Shown piece by piece: positions 25,490 to 35,643 of a stretch of 64,000 bases of DNA. Numbering within the stretch: the first letter of the stretch is position 1; each line of letters begins with the position of its first letter. Location: assembly GCA_913060475.1 (NCBI GenBank), contig CAJXSD010000003.1, forward strand, positions 85,275 through 149,274, written 5' to 3'. The notes beneath the pieces were generated by a model. That model saw only the letters and a list, made by a program, of their open reading frames with translations, made no database searches and was not told the DNA's origin. The translations under genes were made by a program, and so were the position numbers. Source of the DNA: an uncultured Paracoccaceae bacterium. Its GTDB lineage: Bacteria; Pseudomonadota; Alphaproteobacteria; Rhodobacterales; Rhodobacteraceae.

Positions 25490-27295
25490 CTACACGGCGA
25501 CGCCGGCACCATTTGATGCCAGACCAACATTTTTGCGGAATACATCGAATAATTCGCGGCCCAATCCAACGGAGCTGTCGCGCAGATCGCAGGTGGCGCA
25601 ATCGCGGCTGTCCATATCATCGGCCACCACAGACAGGGTTCCTGCGACCGCATCCAATTCAATCATATCCCCATCGCGAATTTTTGCGATGGGGCCACCA
25701 TTGGCCGCCTCGGGGCTGACATGAATGGCGGCGGGCACCTTGCCCGAGGCACCGGACATACGCCCATCCGTGACCAAGGCCACGCGCAATCCGCGGTCTT
25801 GTAAAACGGACAGAACGGGGGTTAGACCGTGCAATTCGGGCATGCCGTTGGCCGATGGTCCCTGGAAACGGACCACGACGATTGTGTCATCGGTAAATTC
25901 GCCTGCCTGAAACGCGGATTTCACCGCCTCTTGGGTGTGGAACACACGGGCTGGGGCGCGGATGATATGGCGGTCTTGGGCCACGGCAGAAATTTTGATC
26001 ACGCCAGATCCCAAATTGCCTTGCAGCTGTTTCAAACCACCCGTTTTCTGAAATGGATCGGCCGCAGGGCGCAGAATTTTGTCATTCAGGCTGTCCTTGG
26101 GGCCGTCAACAAACGTGATTGATCCATTGTTCAAACGGGGTTCTTGGGCGTAATCACGCAGCGTGTCGCCGATGATTGTGGTCACATCACTGTGCAACAA
26201 TCCCGCATCCAACAGTTGACCAATCATATAGCTAAGCCCACCGGCGGCGTGGAAATGGTTCACATCCGCCAAACCGTTTGGATATACCTTGGCCATCAAC
26301 GGAACAACCGATGACAGATCGTCGAAATCCTGCAGTTCCAGGATCACACCTGCTGCGCGCGCCATGGCCGGCAAATGCAGGACCAAATTGGTCGATCCCC
26401 CCGTGGCCATCAGGCCAACAATCCCATTGACGAATGTTTTTTCGCTTAGGATTTTATAGGTCGGGCGATAATCATCGCCCAGCGCCGTGATCGCGCTGGC
26501 CCGCTGGACCGCATAATCCGTCAACGCATCGCGCAGGTCGGTGTTTGGTGCGACAAAGGACGCGCCCGGCAGATGCAAACCCATAAATTCCATCAGCATT
26601 TGGTTTGTATTCGCAGTCCCATAAAATGTGCAGGTGCCCGGCGCGTGATAACTGGCCATTTCGGCCTTCATCAATTCGTCGCGGCCCACTTCGCCCACGG
26701 CGAATTGTTTACGCACGCGCGCCTTTTCATCATTCGGGATGCCCGATGGCATGGGACCCGATGGAATAAAAACGGACGGCAAAAAACCAAATGTCCCTGC
26801 CGCCATGATCAGACCGGGAACAATTTTATCACAAATGCCCAGATAAACCGCCGTATCAAAGGTATTGTGCGATAATGATATGCCTGCGGCCATTGCGATT
26901 ACATCGCGCGAAAACAGCGACAGTTCCATGCCGGGCTGCCCCTGTGTGACCCCGTCACACATGGCAGGCACGCCACCCGCCACCTGTGCGGTTGCCCCGT
27001 GTTTGCGGGCAAATTGGCGAATTTTTTCGGGATAGGTTTCATAGGGCTGATGCGCTGACAGCATATCGTTATAGGCAGTTACAATGCCGATATTTGGCTG
27101 GCGTGTTTCGGCCATTGCGGTTTTGTCATGGCCCATCGCAGCATAGGCATGCGCCTGATTTCCACAGGATAAATGCGCGCGTCTTGGGCCAAGGTCGGCC
27201 TGCTGCTGCATGCGGGCAATATAGTCGGCCCGTGTTTCGCGGGACCGTTCGATGATCCGCTGGGTGACTTGGTCAATGACAGGGTGTAGGGGCAT
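25490..27295 (-). CDS. edd: 6-Phosphogluconate dehydratase
   Basis: Dehydrates 6-phosphogluconate to KDPG using a [4Fe-4S] cluster. The 601-residue protein shows the IlvD/Edd family blocks [43 protein letters not shown] (cluster Cys in PAMCDG), [11 protein letters not shown] (second Cys), [39 protein letters not shown] and [23 protein letters not shown]. The ATG at 27295 gives the expected N-terminus. First gene of edd-eda; a perfect GTTAGCGCTAAC palindrome sits 25 bases upstream. Confidence 0.95.
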   Translation of the reverse strand: MPLHPVIDQVTQRIIERSRETRADYIARMQQQADLGPRRAHLSCGNQAHAYAAMGHDKTAMAETRQPNIGIVTAYNDMLSAHQPYETYPEKIRQFARKHGATAQVAGGVPAMCDGVTQGQPGMELSLFSRDVIAMAAGISLSHNTFDTAVYLGICDKIVPGLIMAAGTFGFLPSVFIPSGPMPSGIPNDEKARVRKQFAVGEVGRDELMKAEMASYHAPGTCTFYGTANTNQMLMEFMGLHLPGASFVAPNTDLRDALTDYAVQRASAITALGDDYRPTYKILSEKTFVNGIVGLMATGGSTNLVLHLPAMARAAGVILELQDFDDLSSVVPLMAKVYPNGLADVNHFHAAGGLSYMIGQLLDAGLLHSDVTTIIGDTLRDYAQEPRLNNGSITFVDGPKDSLNDKILRPAADPFQKTGGLKQLQGNLGSGVIKISAVAQDRHIIRAPARVFHTQEAVKSAFQAGEFTDDTIVVVRFQGPSANGMPELHGLTPVLSVLQDRGLRVALVTDGRMSGASGKVPAAIHVSPEAANGGPIAKIRDGDMIELDAVAGTLSVVADDMDSRDCATCDLRDSSVGLGRELFDVFRKNVGLASNGAGVAV

Positions 27296-27319
27296 TGGAT
27301 ATCCTGTATCTGAAGTGTA

Positions 27320-27333
27320 TGTTAGCGCTAACT
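27320..27333. promoter_or_regulatory. LacI-type operator upstream of edd
   Basis: GTTAGCGCTAAC (27321-27332) is a perfect 12-base palindrome with the central CG typical of LacI-family sites. A near copy, TGTTACCGCTAACA, precedes eno. In Rhodobacter sphaeroides the LacI-family regulator CceR controls edd-eda and other central carbon genes (from memory), making a CceR orthologue the best candidate. Confidence 0.75.
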
Positions 27334-27435
27334 TATGTTGCTGGTACAATAGTTGGATGGTTTTATCAAGTGTCAGGTGGGGCCAAAGCGCAGATAGATC
27401 TTTCCAAGGGGGCCGAATGGGCCTATGTGCAGGGA

Positions 27436-28635
27436 ATGACACAGATTGTTGATGCCCCGATTGTTCGCCTAAAACCCAAAGCCGCAGCCAAAGCGATCCG
27501 GCATGGGTTTCCCTGGATATACGATAATGAACTGGTCTTGGACCGGCGCACCAAATCGATTGCGCCCGGGACAATTGTGCAATTACAAGACGCCGAGCGT
27601 CAATTTCTGGGGTGGGCCGCCTTTAATCCCCTGTCGAAAATTCCGGCGCGTGTGTTGGATCGTGATCCGCAGGCCGTGGTTGACGATGAATGGATGCAGC
27701 GTGCCGTTGCGCGGGCGCTTGCGTTGCGCGACATGGTATTTGATGCGCCCTATTATCGCTTGATCCATGCCGAGGCGGACGGGTTTCCCGGATTGATCGT
27801 GGATCGGTTTGATGATGTTTTTGTGGTTCAGCCAAATGCCGCATGGATTGAAAACAGACTGGATCATTTGGTCACTGCCTTGGTTGAGGTCGCCGGTGCA
27901 CGGGTGATTGTTAAAAATGCCTCGGGGCGTGCGCGCGGGCTTGAGGGGTTGGATGATCAAAACGCTGTTTTGCTGGGCGATATGCCCACCGCGCCCTTGG
28001 CCGTGCCCATGAATAGTGCGGTTTATATGGCCGATGTGGCGGGGGGTCAGAAAACAGGCCTGTTTTACGATCAACGTCCCAATCATGCGGTCGTAAAACA
28101 AATTGCCCAAGGAGCGCAGGTGTTGGATGTGTTTTCCCATGTGGGGGGATTTTCGCTGGCGGCACTGGCCGGTGGGGCAACACAGGCCATGGCCGTGGAT
28201 GGATCTGCCGCTGCATTGGATTTGGCCGCGCAAGGGGCGCAGGCCATGGGCGCATCTGAGCGGTTTTCAACCCGCCGTGGTGATGCGTTTGATGTGCTGA
28301 CGGATTTGGGCGCACAGGGCATGAGCTATGATATTGTTATTTGCGATCCACCCGCCTTTGCAGCGTCTAAGCCCGCGTTAGAGGCAGGATTGCGGGCCTA
28401 TGAACGTGTCGCGCGTCTGGCGGCCCCCTTGGTCAAAGAGGGGGGCGTTTTGGTTTTATGTTCGTGTTCCCATGCGGCGGATTTGCAGAAATTTCGTACG
28501 GCATGTGTACGTGGAATTGGGCGGGCCGGACGATCGGGCGCCCTGTTTCACACAGGGTTTGCGGGCATGGATCATCCGCTGCATCCGCAACTGGCCGAAA
28601 GCGGGTATTTGAAATCGCTGTTTTTCCGGTTATGA
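27436..28635 (+). CDS. Class I SAM-dependent rRNA methyltransferase (RlmI-like)
   Basis: A 399-residue methyltransferase of the RlmI/RlmK family that makes m5C or related marks in 23S rRNA. An N-terminal PUA domain ([25 protein letters not shown], then [22 protein letters not shown]) precedes an EEHEE region ([14 protein letters not shown]) and the Rossmann domain with [28 protein letters not shown] (SAM motif I) and [14 protein letters not shown] (motif IV), plus a late catalytic-type Cys in VLCSCSH. I chose the ATG at 27436; GTG at 27427 is possible. Overlaps the PIN gene by 4 bases. Confidence 0.9.
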   Translation: MTQIVDAPIVRLKPKAAAKAIRHGFPWIYDNELVLDRRTKSIAPGTIVQLQDAERQFLGWAAFNPLSKIPARVLDRDPQAVVDDEWMQRAVARALALRDMVFDAPYYRLIHAEADGFPGLIVDRFDDVFVVQPNAAWIENRLDHLVTALVEVAGARVIVKNASGRARGLEGLDDQNAVLLGDMPTAPLAVPMNSAVYMADVAGGQKTGLFYDQRPNHAVVKQIAQGAQVLDVFSHVGGFSLAALAGGATQAMAVDGSAAALDLAAQGAQAMGASERFSTRRGDAFDVLTDLGAQGMSYDIVICDPPAFAASKPALEAGLRAYERVARLAAPLVKEGGVLVLCSCSHAADLQKFRTACVRGIGRAGRSGALFHTGFAGMDHPLHPQLAESGYLKSLFFRL

Positions 28636-29174
28636 AAATTCTGTTCGATACCTGTGTGTTGTATCCCACTGTGATGCGACAGGCGCTGATGGGGGCCTGC
28701 CGTGTGATGTCATGGGATCCCCTGTGGTCGGAACGGATATTAGAGGAATGGGCCCGATCCGCACAAAAATTGGGGCCAGACGGCGAAATGCAGGCCCGCG
28801 CGGAAATTGCCCTGTTGCGGGCAGATTGGCCCAAGGGGTGTGTTGATTATTCCGAGCGAGTTGAGCAGCGTCTGGCCCTGCCGGATTTGGCGGATCGGCA
28901 TGTGTTGGCTGCGGCCATTGCCGGATCGGCAGATGTGATTGTCACGCTGAATAACAAAGATTTCCCAAAGCATATATTATGGGAAGAGGGCGTAGATCGG
29001 ATCGATCCGGACCGGTTGCTGTATGATGCCTGGGTTGCCAAGCCAGAGGCAATGGAGGCGGTGGCCGATCAAATTGTGGCCGAAGCCCTGCGTATGTTTG
29101 AACAGGACTGGACGCGTCGGGGGTTGTTTAAGAAGGCGCGTTTGCCCCGATTTGCAAAGGCCATTGCAGGTTGA
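28632..29174 (+). CDS. PIN domain protein (RSP_2648-like)
   Basis: A 180-residue protein with a PIN nuclease fold: [18 protein letters not shown] (first acidic residue in FDTCVLYP), SERILEEWARS (Glu), LPDLADRHVLAAAIAGSADVIVTLNNKDFP (Asp-x-His then the TxNxKDF motif). The four acidic positions expected for metal-dependent RNase activity appear present. No antitoxin gene is adjacent; the gene is translationally coupled to the RlmI-like methyltransferase, which argues for an RNA-processing role over a toxin-antitoxin pair. Similar stand-alone PIN proteins occur in Rhodobacterales. Confidence 0.85.
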   Translation: MKILFDTCVLYPTVMRQALMGACRVMSWDPLWSERILEEWARSAQKLGPDGEMQARAEIALLRADWPKGCVDYSERVEQRLALPDLADRHVLAAAIAGSADVIVTLNNKDFPKHILWEEGVDRIDPDRLLYDAWVAKPEAMEAVADQIVAEALRMFEQDWTRRGLFKKARLPRFAKAIAG

Positions 29175-29195
29175 GGGCGGCGAAGCCTGCGGCGC

Positions 29196-29219
29196 GAGTA
29201 TTTTGGCAAAAATGAAGGC
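29196..29219 (+). repeat. Rhodobacterales-type intergenic element, copy 1
   Basis: GAGTATTTT-GG-CAAAAATGAAGGC lies between the convergent PIN and eno genes. A near-identical sequence is at 54229-54253, again between convergent genes just past a minus-strand stop. Confidence 0.6.
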
Positions 29220-29222
29220 AGA

Positions 29223-29252
29223 TGCGCCCCCGAGGTCGAGGGCGCAATTTTT
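29223..29252 (+). terminator. Probable terminator of the methyltransferase/PIN operon
   Basis: TGCGCCC (29223-29229) pairs with GGGCGCA (29240-29246), followed by ATTTTTG. Confidence 0.65.
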
Positions 29253-29253
29253 G

Positions 29254-30573
<1,320 letters not shown>

Positions 30574-30605
30574 TTAGCATGGGATCGCTGGAAAGGAAAT
30601 GTTTT

Positions 30606-30619
30606 TGTTACCGCTAACA
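30606..30619. promoter_or_regulatory. LacI-type operator upstream of eno
   Basis: TGTTACCGCTAACA differs from a perfect palindrome only at the centre and matches the edd operator in 12 of 14 positions. On the minus strand it overlaps a TATGTT (-10-like) with a TTGCGC (-35-like) 18 bases upstream. Confidence 0.7.
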
Positions 30620-30636
30620 TAGGATTTGTGGCTATG

Positions 30637-30684
30637 TTTGCGCAACCTGTTTGCGCAAACTTATTTGGGCTGAGATTTGCGCAA
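30637..30684. repeat. Three TTTGCGCAA repeats upstream of eno
   Basis: TTTGCGCAA, itself containing the dyad TTGCGCAA, occurs at 30637, 30650 and 30676, with start spacings of 13 and 26 bases. The third copy lies in the last codons of the upstream EamA gene. The regular spacing suggests a protein-binding array; the factor is unknown. Confidence 0.6.
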
Positions 30685-31539
30685 TCTCGCTTCGCGCCAA
30701 AAGGTATAGAGGCCGGAGGCAATCACGATGAAAATGCCCAGACCTGTGACGGGATCAATGGTTTCACCCAAAAAGACAAATGATAACATTACGGCAAAAA
30801 CCAAGCGCGAATAGCGAAAGGGAGCGACCACGGATGCATCGCCAATGCGGGTTGAAATCACGATCATATAATAGCCAATCACCGCAAACAGGATCGCCAA
30901 AGCCAGCCAGAGTGTTTCTGTTGTCGTTGGCCAAACATAGGGTGCTGAGAAGGGCGCAATGACAATCCCTGCGGTGCCCATAGCGACAAAGCCATAGATC
31001 GAAATCGTGACCGAGGGCAGTTTGGTTCGGATTTGACGGGTCACCAGATCACGCACCGCCAGACCCGCAACAAAGATCAGCGCCAAGAGCGCGCCGATAT
31101 TGACCCCTTGGGTGGTCGGGCGAATGATGATCAAAACACCGATGAACCCAACCGCAATGGCGGTCCACCGTTTAACGCCCACGCGTTCACCCAATATCAG
31201 CGCTGCGCCTGCAGTGACGGCAAGCGGGATCGCCTGAATGATTGAACTGAGGATCGTCAGCGGCAATAGGACAATCGACCAGATAAAGAATATCGCCCCA
31301 ACCAAATCCGCCAATGTCCGTATTATGATGGGGCGTTCCCACAGTTGATTGGAATAGATGGGCGCACCCTGAACCCTGGCAATGGCGGCCAGGGCGAGGG
31401 CCGCGCCAAATCCAGTGAGCACCAACAATTGTGATGCTGGGATTGTATCACTGAGCAGTTTTAGAAACACATCCTCAATCGCGAATCCAAGCATGGAAAG
31501 GATCATTAATAAAATACCGCGCAGGTTTGACGTTTGCAT
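30661..31539 (-). CDS. EamA/DMT family transporter
   Basis: A 292-residue inner membrane protein of the drug/metabolite transporter superfamily with about ten helices in two EamA repeats: ILLMILSMLGFAIEDVFLKLL, then FFIWSIVLLPLTILSSIIQAIPLAVTAGAALILGERV ending repeat 1, and IVIAPFSAPYVWP through FVFLGETIDPVTGLGIFIVIASGLY ending repeat 2. The L-GE near the end of each half is typical. Start at ATG 31539 (GGGA upstream). Substrate unknown. Its 3' end runs up to the eno regulatory region with a repeat inside the last codons. Confidence 0.88.
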   Translation of the reverse strand: MQTSNLRGILLMILSMLGFAIEDVFLKLLSDTIPASQLLVLTGFGAALALAAIARVQGAPIYSNQLWERPIIIRTLADLVGAIFFIWSIVLLPLTILSSIIQAIPLAVTAGAALILGERVGVKRWTAIAVGFIGVLIIIRPTTQGVNIGALLALIFVAGLAVRDLVTRQIRTKLPSVTISIYGFVAMGTAGIVIAPFSAPYVWPTTTETLWLALAILFAVIGYYMIVISTRIGDASVVAPFRYSRLVFAVMLSFVFLGETIDPVTGLGIFIVIASGLYTFWREARLRKSQPK

Positions 31540-31640
31540 GTTGTCCCAATCTTGATCGCAGGTTTGCAAATCAGCATAAGACTGCGAATTTCACTGCGGT
31601 CAAGGCCCTGTCTGCGATCTGTGGATATAAATGCCCGCCC

Positions 31641-33059
31641 TTAGGTGCCGCAAAACGTGGCCTGTACCACCTGATCAGGTCTAGGGTGATCTATATAGGC
31701 CCGTGTTGCCGGTGTTAAGTCATAAGGCGTTTGTAGCGCGTGCAGTAGGTCGTAAAATGGCGACATATCGCCCGCCAGTGCGGATTGTATTACATGTTCG
31801 ATTTGGTGATTGCGGGGAATAATGACTGGATTGTGCAGGGCCATTCCGGCTACGTAATCTGCATCGCGACGCGCAGCCCATGCGGCATACCATGCGTCAA
31901 AGGCCGGTGTGTCAGGTAATCTAGTGCCCGTTTTGTCACCCATCAACGCGCGAAAGCTGTTGGTGAAATCCATCTGGTGCCTCTGCATCAAGTCCAGCCA
32001 GTCTTGGATCAACCGGTCATCGGCGGGCGTTGCATCGGAAATCCCCAATTTCTGGCCAAAAAATTGGCGACGCGCCTGTGCAATTTGATCGGGCATCGCA
32101 TGTACAATTTCCGTCAAATGGTCGATGGTATCTTGGTGATCGGGCAATAACGGCAACAGGGCGCTTGCCAGTTGTCCCATGTTCCAAACAATGACGGCCG
32201 CTTGGTTGTCATAGGAATAGCGGCCATATTGATCAATCGAGGAATAGACCGTTTGCGGATGGTATGTATCCAGGAACGCACAGGGACCATAATCAATGGT
32301 AATTCCATCAATGTGGCAATTATCGGTATTCATGACCCCATGAATGAACCCGACCGACAGCCAATGCGCAATCAATTTGGATTGCTTGGCAATGACAGAT
32401 TTCAGAAAATCAATGGGGCCGGTTGCCTGCGGGTAATGTCGAGCGCAGGCATAATCGAACAACTGTTGCAGGCCATCACGATCCCCGCGTGCCGCAAAAT
32501 ATTGAAATGTACCGACGCGCAGGTGGCTGCTGGCGACACGTGTCAGCACCGCGCCCGGCAGCGGGGTTTCGCGGTACACGGTATCGCCCGTCGCGACAGC
32601 GGCAAGGGCGCGGGTGGTGGGAATGCCCAGTATGTGCATCGCCTCAGACACCAGATATTCCCGCAATACCGGCCCAAGCCAGGCACGCCCATCGCCCTGA
32701 CGGGACCATTTGGTGCGGCCTGATCCTTTAAGTTGCAGGTCGAAACGCGCGCCCGTTTTGCCAATAACTTCGCCCAACAATATTGCGCGCCCGTCGCCAA
32801 GCTGCGGGTTGAAATGCCCAAACTGATGGCCGCAATAGGCCTGCGCAATCGGCGTTGAACCCGGGATCGGCGTATTCCCCGAAAAATAGGCCGCGATTTC
32901 GGCCCTGTCGTCGGGGGCGGTGATGTTCATGTCATTTGCGAGATCTGTGTTCCACGCAATCAAACTGGGCGCAGATGCGTGCGCGGGCGTTTCAACGCTG
33001 AAAAACCGTTCGGGCAGCCGCGCATAGCTGTTATCGAATGTCAGTGACAGATCTGCCAT
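31641..33059 (-). CDS. selO: Protein adenylyltransferase SelO (YdiU)
   Basis: A pseudokinase-fold enzyme that transfers AMP to Ser/Thr/Tyr of target proteins, linked to redox stress. The 472-residue protein has the characteristic AYCGHQFGHFNPQLGDGRAILLGE (about residues 72-95), DLQLKGSGRTKWSRQGDGRA (with the AMP-site Lys), SEAMHILGIPTTRALA, GFIHGVMNTDNCHIDGITIDYGPCAFLD (catalytic N and D), and the C-terminal TFCGT with the conserved Cys that is selenocysteine in eukaryotes. It is slightly shorter than the about 480-490 usual. A GNAT gene lies 9 bases upstream on the same strand. Confidence 0.94.
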   Translation of the reverse strand: MADLSLTFDNSYARLPERFFSVETPAHASAPSLIAWNTDLANDMNITAPDDRAEIAAYFSGNTPIPGSTPIAQAYCGHQFGHFNPQLGDGRAILLGEVIGKTGARFDLQLKGSGRTKWSRQGDGRAWLGPVLREYLVSEAMHILGIPTTRALAAVATGDTVYRETPLPGAVLTRVASSHLRVGTFQYFAARGDRDGLQQLFDYACARHYPQATGPIDFLKSVIAKQSKLIAHWLSVGFIHGVMNTDNCHIDGITIDYGPCAFLDTYHPQTVYSSIDQYGRYSYDNQAAVIVWNMGQLASALLPLLPDHQDTIDHLTEIVHAMPDQIAQARRQFFGQKLGISDATPADDRLIQDWLDLMQRHQMDFTNSFRALMGDKTGTRLPDTPAFDAWYAAWAARRDADYVAGMALHNPVIIPRNHQIEHVIQSALAGDMSPFYDLLHALQTPYDLTPATRAYIDHPRPDQVVQATFCGT

Positions 33060-33068
33060 TTCGGTTCC

Positions 33069-33515
33069 TTAGAAATTTTGTGACATCAATCCGTGGCTGT
33101 CGCGTCTGTGAAACCCGACCGAGGATAAAAACCGTTCTAGGCGGACATCCTGGATTGGCAAGGAAAGCGACAGTGACCCAACGCCATTTTCGCGCAGCAT
33201 CACGCAAATTTTATTCAGCGTTTCGCGCCCCATGCCGCGGACGCGCACTTTGTCGCGCATGAAAATCTGTTCCAATATTGCCTGCAAACCACCATGCGCA
33301 ATGGACCAGTTAAATGTTACAATCGCATAGCCCACCGGTGCGCTGGGCGGACCAATCAGGTAAATCACGCCCATGGGGCTGCCCTGCAACAAAGGCATCA
33401 GCGCCGCCTCGCGGGCTGTGCCGTCAAGGGTCAGACCAAATTCATCACAATAGGCCGCAACCAGCGGATCAATCTTGCTGAAATCGTCGGGATCAGCCAA
33501 TCGGATGTTGGTCAT
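33069..33515 (-). CDS. GNAT family N-acetyltransferase
   Basis: A 148-residue acetyltransferase-like protein: IRLADPDDFSKIDPLVAAYCDEF, VGYAIVTFNWSIAHGGLQAILEQIFMRDKVRVRGMGRETLNKIC (the GNAT V-x-x-x-x-R-G-x-G acetyl-CoA loop, seen as KVRVRGMGRETL), then LSLSLPIQDVRLERFLSSVGFHRR. The substrate is unknown. The ATG at 33515 overlaps the stop of the nucleoside hydrolase gene by 4 bases, and selO follows 9 bases after its stop, so the three probably form one transcript. Confidence 0.87.
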   Translation of the reverse strand: MTNIRLADPDDFSKIDPLVAAYCDEFGLTLDGTAREAALMPLLQGSPMGVIYLIGPPSAPVGYAIVTFNWSIAHGGLQAILEQIFMRDKVRVRGMGRETLNKICVMLRENGVGSLSLSLPIQDVRLERFLSSVGFHRRDSHGLMSQNF

Positions 33516-34447
33516 AGCCGTGCCAACCGCTGTGTCAGCAAATCGAAAAATCCATCTGCATCCAGATCCCCAATGAAATAGGCATTTGGCGCGCGATCTG
33601 TGACGCGCCACCAATCGGCAACAGTCATGCCGCGTGTTAGGGCAGACTGCGTTTCGATTTCGACATTGATGTACCGGCCCGTAAACAAATCAGGATTGAT
33701 CAAATAGGCAATCACCGTGGGATCATGCAGTGGTGCACCCGCGGATCCATATTTTTCCTTGTCAAAGCGTTCAAAGAAATCCGTCATTTGCGCCACGGCA
33801 ATACCCACAGGGGTTCCAATGTCGCGGAATGCATCGTTGCGCGCACGCGTGACCAGGGCTTTGTGTGTGACGTCCAGAGGCAGGATTGTAATTTTTGCGC
33901 CCGATTTCATAACAATTTCTGCGGCTTCTGGGTCAACATATATGTTGAATTCAGCTGCCGGGGTGATGTTGCCCACTTCGAAATATGCGCCGCCCATCAG
34001 AACGATTTCTTGTATCTTTTCAATGATATCAGGCGCTTTGTTTATGGCGGATGCAATGTTGGTCAATGGGCCCAAGGGGCATAATGTGACCGTGCCGGCA
34101 GGGTGGTTTCGGACCGTATCAATAATAAAATCCACCGCGTGCCCATCCTGTAATGGCATGGTTGGGTCTGGCAAAACGGGACCGTCTAGGCCTGTTTTGC
34201 CATGCACATGTTCTGCCGTTACCAACCGATGGGCCAAGGGGCGGTCGCAACCTGCATAAACGGGCATGTCCGGTCGTCCAGCCAATTCGCAAACGATGCG
34301 GGCATTTTTTTCGGTCAGTGCCAGTGGCACGTTGCCCGCAACGGCCGTGATGCCCAGAACCTCGATGTCTTCTGGGCTGGCAAGGGCCAATAATATGGCA
34401 ATTGCGTCATCTTGGCCGGGATCTGTGTCGATAATTATTTTTCTCAT
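33512..34447 (-). CDS. Nucleoside hydrolase (IU-type)
   Basis: Cleaves the N-glycosidic bond of ribonucleosides to free base and ribose for salvage. The 311-residue protein has the calcium-binding signature IIIDTDPGQDDAIAILLAL (residues 3-21; DTDPGxDDA), TAVAGNVPL, LCPLGPLTNIASA, EIVLMGGAYFEVGNITPAAEFNIYVDPEAA and the late GAPLHDPTVIAYLI with the active-site His and Asp. Substrate preference (pyrimidine or purine) is not clear. Likely an operon with the GNAT gene and selO. Confidence 0.94.
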   Translation of the reverse strand: MRKIIIDTDPGQDDAIAILLALASPEDIEVLGITAVAGNVPLALTEKNARIVCELAGRPDMPVYAGCDRPLAHRLVTAEHVHGKTGLDGPVLPDPTMPLQDGHAVDFIIDTVRNHPAGTVTLCPLGPLTNIASAINKAPDIIEKIQEIVLMGGAYFEVGNITPAAEFNIYVDPEAAEIVMKSGAKITILPLDVTHKALVTRARNDAFRDIGTPVGIAVAQMTDFFERFDKEKYGSAGAPLHDPTVIAYLINPDLFTGRYINVEIETQSALTRGMTVADWWRVTDRAPNAYFIGDLDADGFFDLLTQRLARL

Positions 34448-34555
34448 TGGGGTGAAACCTTGGCAGTCGTCTAATCCGTCTAGCTTGCATGGAATAGGCG
34501 CGGTTTCAAGCGCAAAGCTGTGCCTTGGGGCCGCGGACCCATGGCACAACAGGGC

Positions 34556-35563
34556 CTAGTTGTCGAAATCGACCTGTTCCGTCATTTGCAGTGCCGCTGC
34601 GCGGTGTTTGGCCAATTCGGTCACATTCAGATCATCCGCAACAAAGCTGCCCCACGAGGACACAATATCATTTGGTTCGGTACCTGCGGCGATGGGGTAT
34701 TCAAAATTGGCATCTGCATAGATTTCCTGCGCCGTAGGCGAGGTTAGGAATTCGATCAGCGCAACGGCCTGTTCAGGGTTTGGCGCGTGTTTTGCCATGG
34801 CAACGCCTGACACATTCACATGAACCCCACCATTTTCAAACACAGGGAACAGGATGCGTACACTGTCGGCCCAAGCCTGCTGTTCTGGATCGGACAGCAT
34901 TTGGCCCATGTAATATGTGTTTCCGATGGAAATATCACATTCGCCAGACCAGATCGCCTTGACTTGGGCGCGGTCGTTACCTTGGGGTTTGCGGGCTAGG
35001 TTGTCTTTGACGCCCTGCAACCATGTCTTTGCCGCCTCGGTCCCGTGGTGCGCAATGACCGCGGATGTTAGGGCAATATTGTAATCATGCATGCCCGATC
35101 GCGTGCAAATGCGTCCCCGCCATTTGTCCGATGCCAGATCTTCGTAGGTGGTCAGTTCGCCATCGGCCACGCGATCTTTGCTGGCATAGGCGATGCGGGC
35201 GCGGGTGGATAAGCCAAACCAATGATTGTCTGGGTCGCGATATTGCGCCGGCACATTCTGTGTCACCGTTTCACTGGTCACAGATTGTGTCAGGTCGGCG
35301 TCAACAACGGCGGCCAGACGGGCAATGTCCACGGTCAAAATCACATCGGCAGGGGACCGTTTGCCTTCGGCCTTCATCCGTTCGATCAGACCCTTTTCCA
35401 GATATGCGACATTGACGGTGATACCGGTTTGTTCGTGAAACGCATCGGTCAGAGGTTTCAGCAATTCTGGCTGACGATAGGAATAAATATTCACCTCTTG
35501 CGCGATGGCGGTTGTGGCCATCAGCGCGCCTGCGAGTGTTCCGACTATGATGTGTTTGGTCAT
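34556..35563 (-). CDS. Periplasmic Fe(III) ABC transporter substrate-binding protein (FbpA/FutA type)
   Basis: Binds ferric iron in the periplasm. The 335-residue precursor has a signal peptide (MTKHIIVGTLAGALMATTAIAQ). Mature features fit FbpA/FutA: VNIYSYRQPELLKPLTDAFHEQTGITV, DVILTVDIARL, RARIAYASKD, WRGRICTRSGMHDYNIA, GECDISIGNTYYMGQM (tyrosines for iron) and NVSGVAMAKHAPN. The permease and ATPase genes do not follow: the next minus-strand gene is a nucleoside hydrolase 108 bases away, so it is an orphan here. The promoter carries an IscR-type palindrome exactly between -35 and -10, giving iron or Fe-S dependent control. Confidence 0.93.
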   Translation of the reverse strand: MTKHIIVGTLAGALMATTAIAQEVNIYSYRQPELLKPLTDAFHEQTGITVNVAYLEKGLIERMKAEGKRSPADVILTVDIARLAAVVDADLTQSVTSETVTQNVPAQYRDPDNHWFGLSTRARIAYASKDRVADGELTTYEDLASDKWRGRICTRSGMHDYNIALTSAVIAHHGTEAAKTWLQGVKDNLARKPQGNDRAQVKAIWSGECDISIGNTYYMGQMLSDPEQQAWADSVRILFPVFENGGVHVNVSGVAMAKHAPNPEQAVALIEFLTSPTAQEIYADANFEYPIAAGTEPNDIVSSWGSFVADDLNVTELAKHRAAALQMTEQVDFDN

Positions 35564-35594
35564 GGATGCCTGTCCTTGATATGCAACTGCGCCA

Positions 35595-35630
35595 CTTATA
35601 CCTGACCAAAATAGTCAGGTCAATACCTGA
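35595..35630 (-). promoter_or_regulatory. Sigma-70 promoter with IscR-type palindrome, iron-binding protein gene
   Basis: On the minus strand TTGACC (35618-35623) and TATAAG (35595-35600) are 17 bases apart. Between them is ACCTGAC-N7-GTCAGGT (35600-35620), perfect 7-base arms, resembling the E. coli IscR type 1 motif (GACT-A/T-rich-AGTC core with flanking CC/GG). A third half-site, ATACCTGA, lies at 35623-35630. Confidence 0.8.
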
Positions 35631-35643
35631 ATAAAAAAGTCGG

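Noticed and set aside
28632..29174. PIN gene as a VapC toxin
   Set aside because: No antitoxin gene is adjacent, the protein is longer than typical VapC, and it is coupled to a methyltransferase gene.
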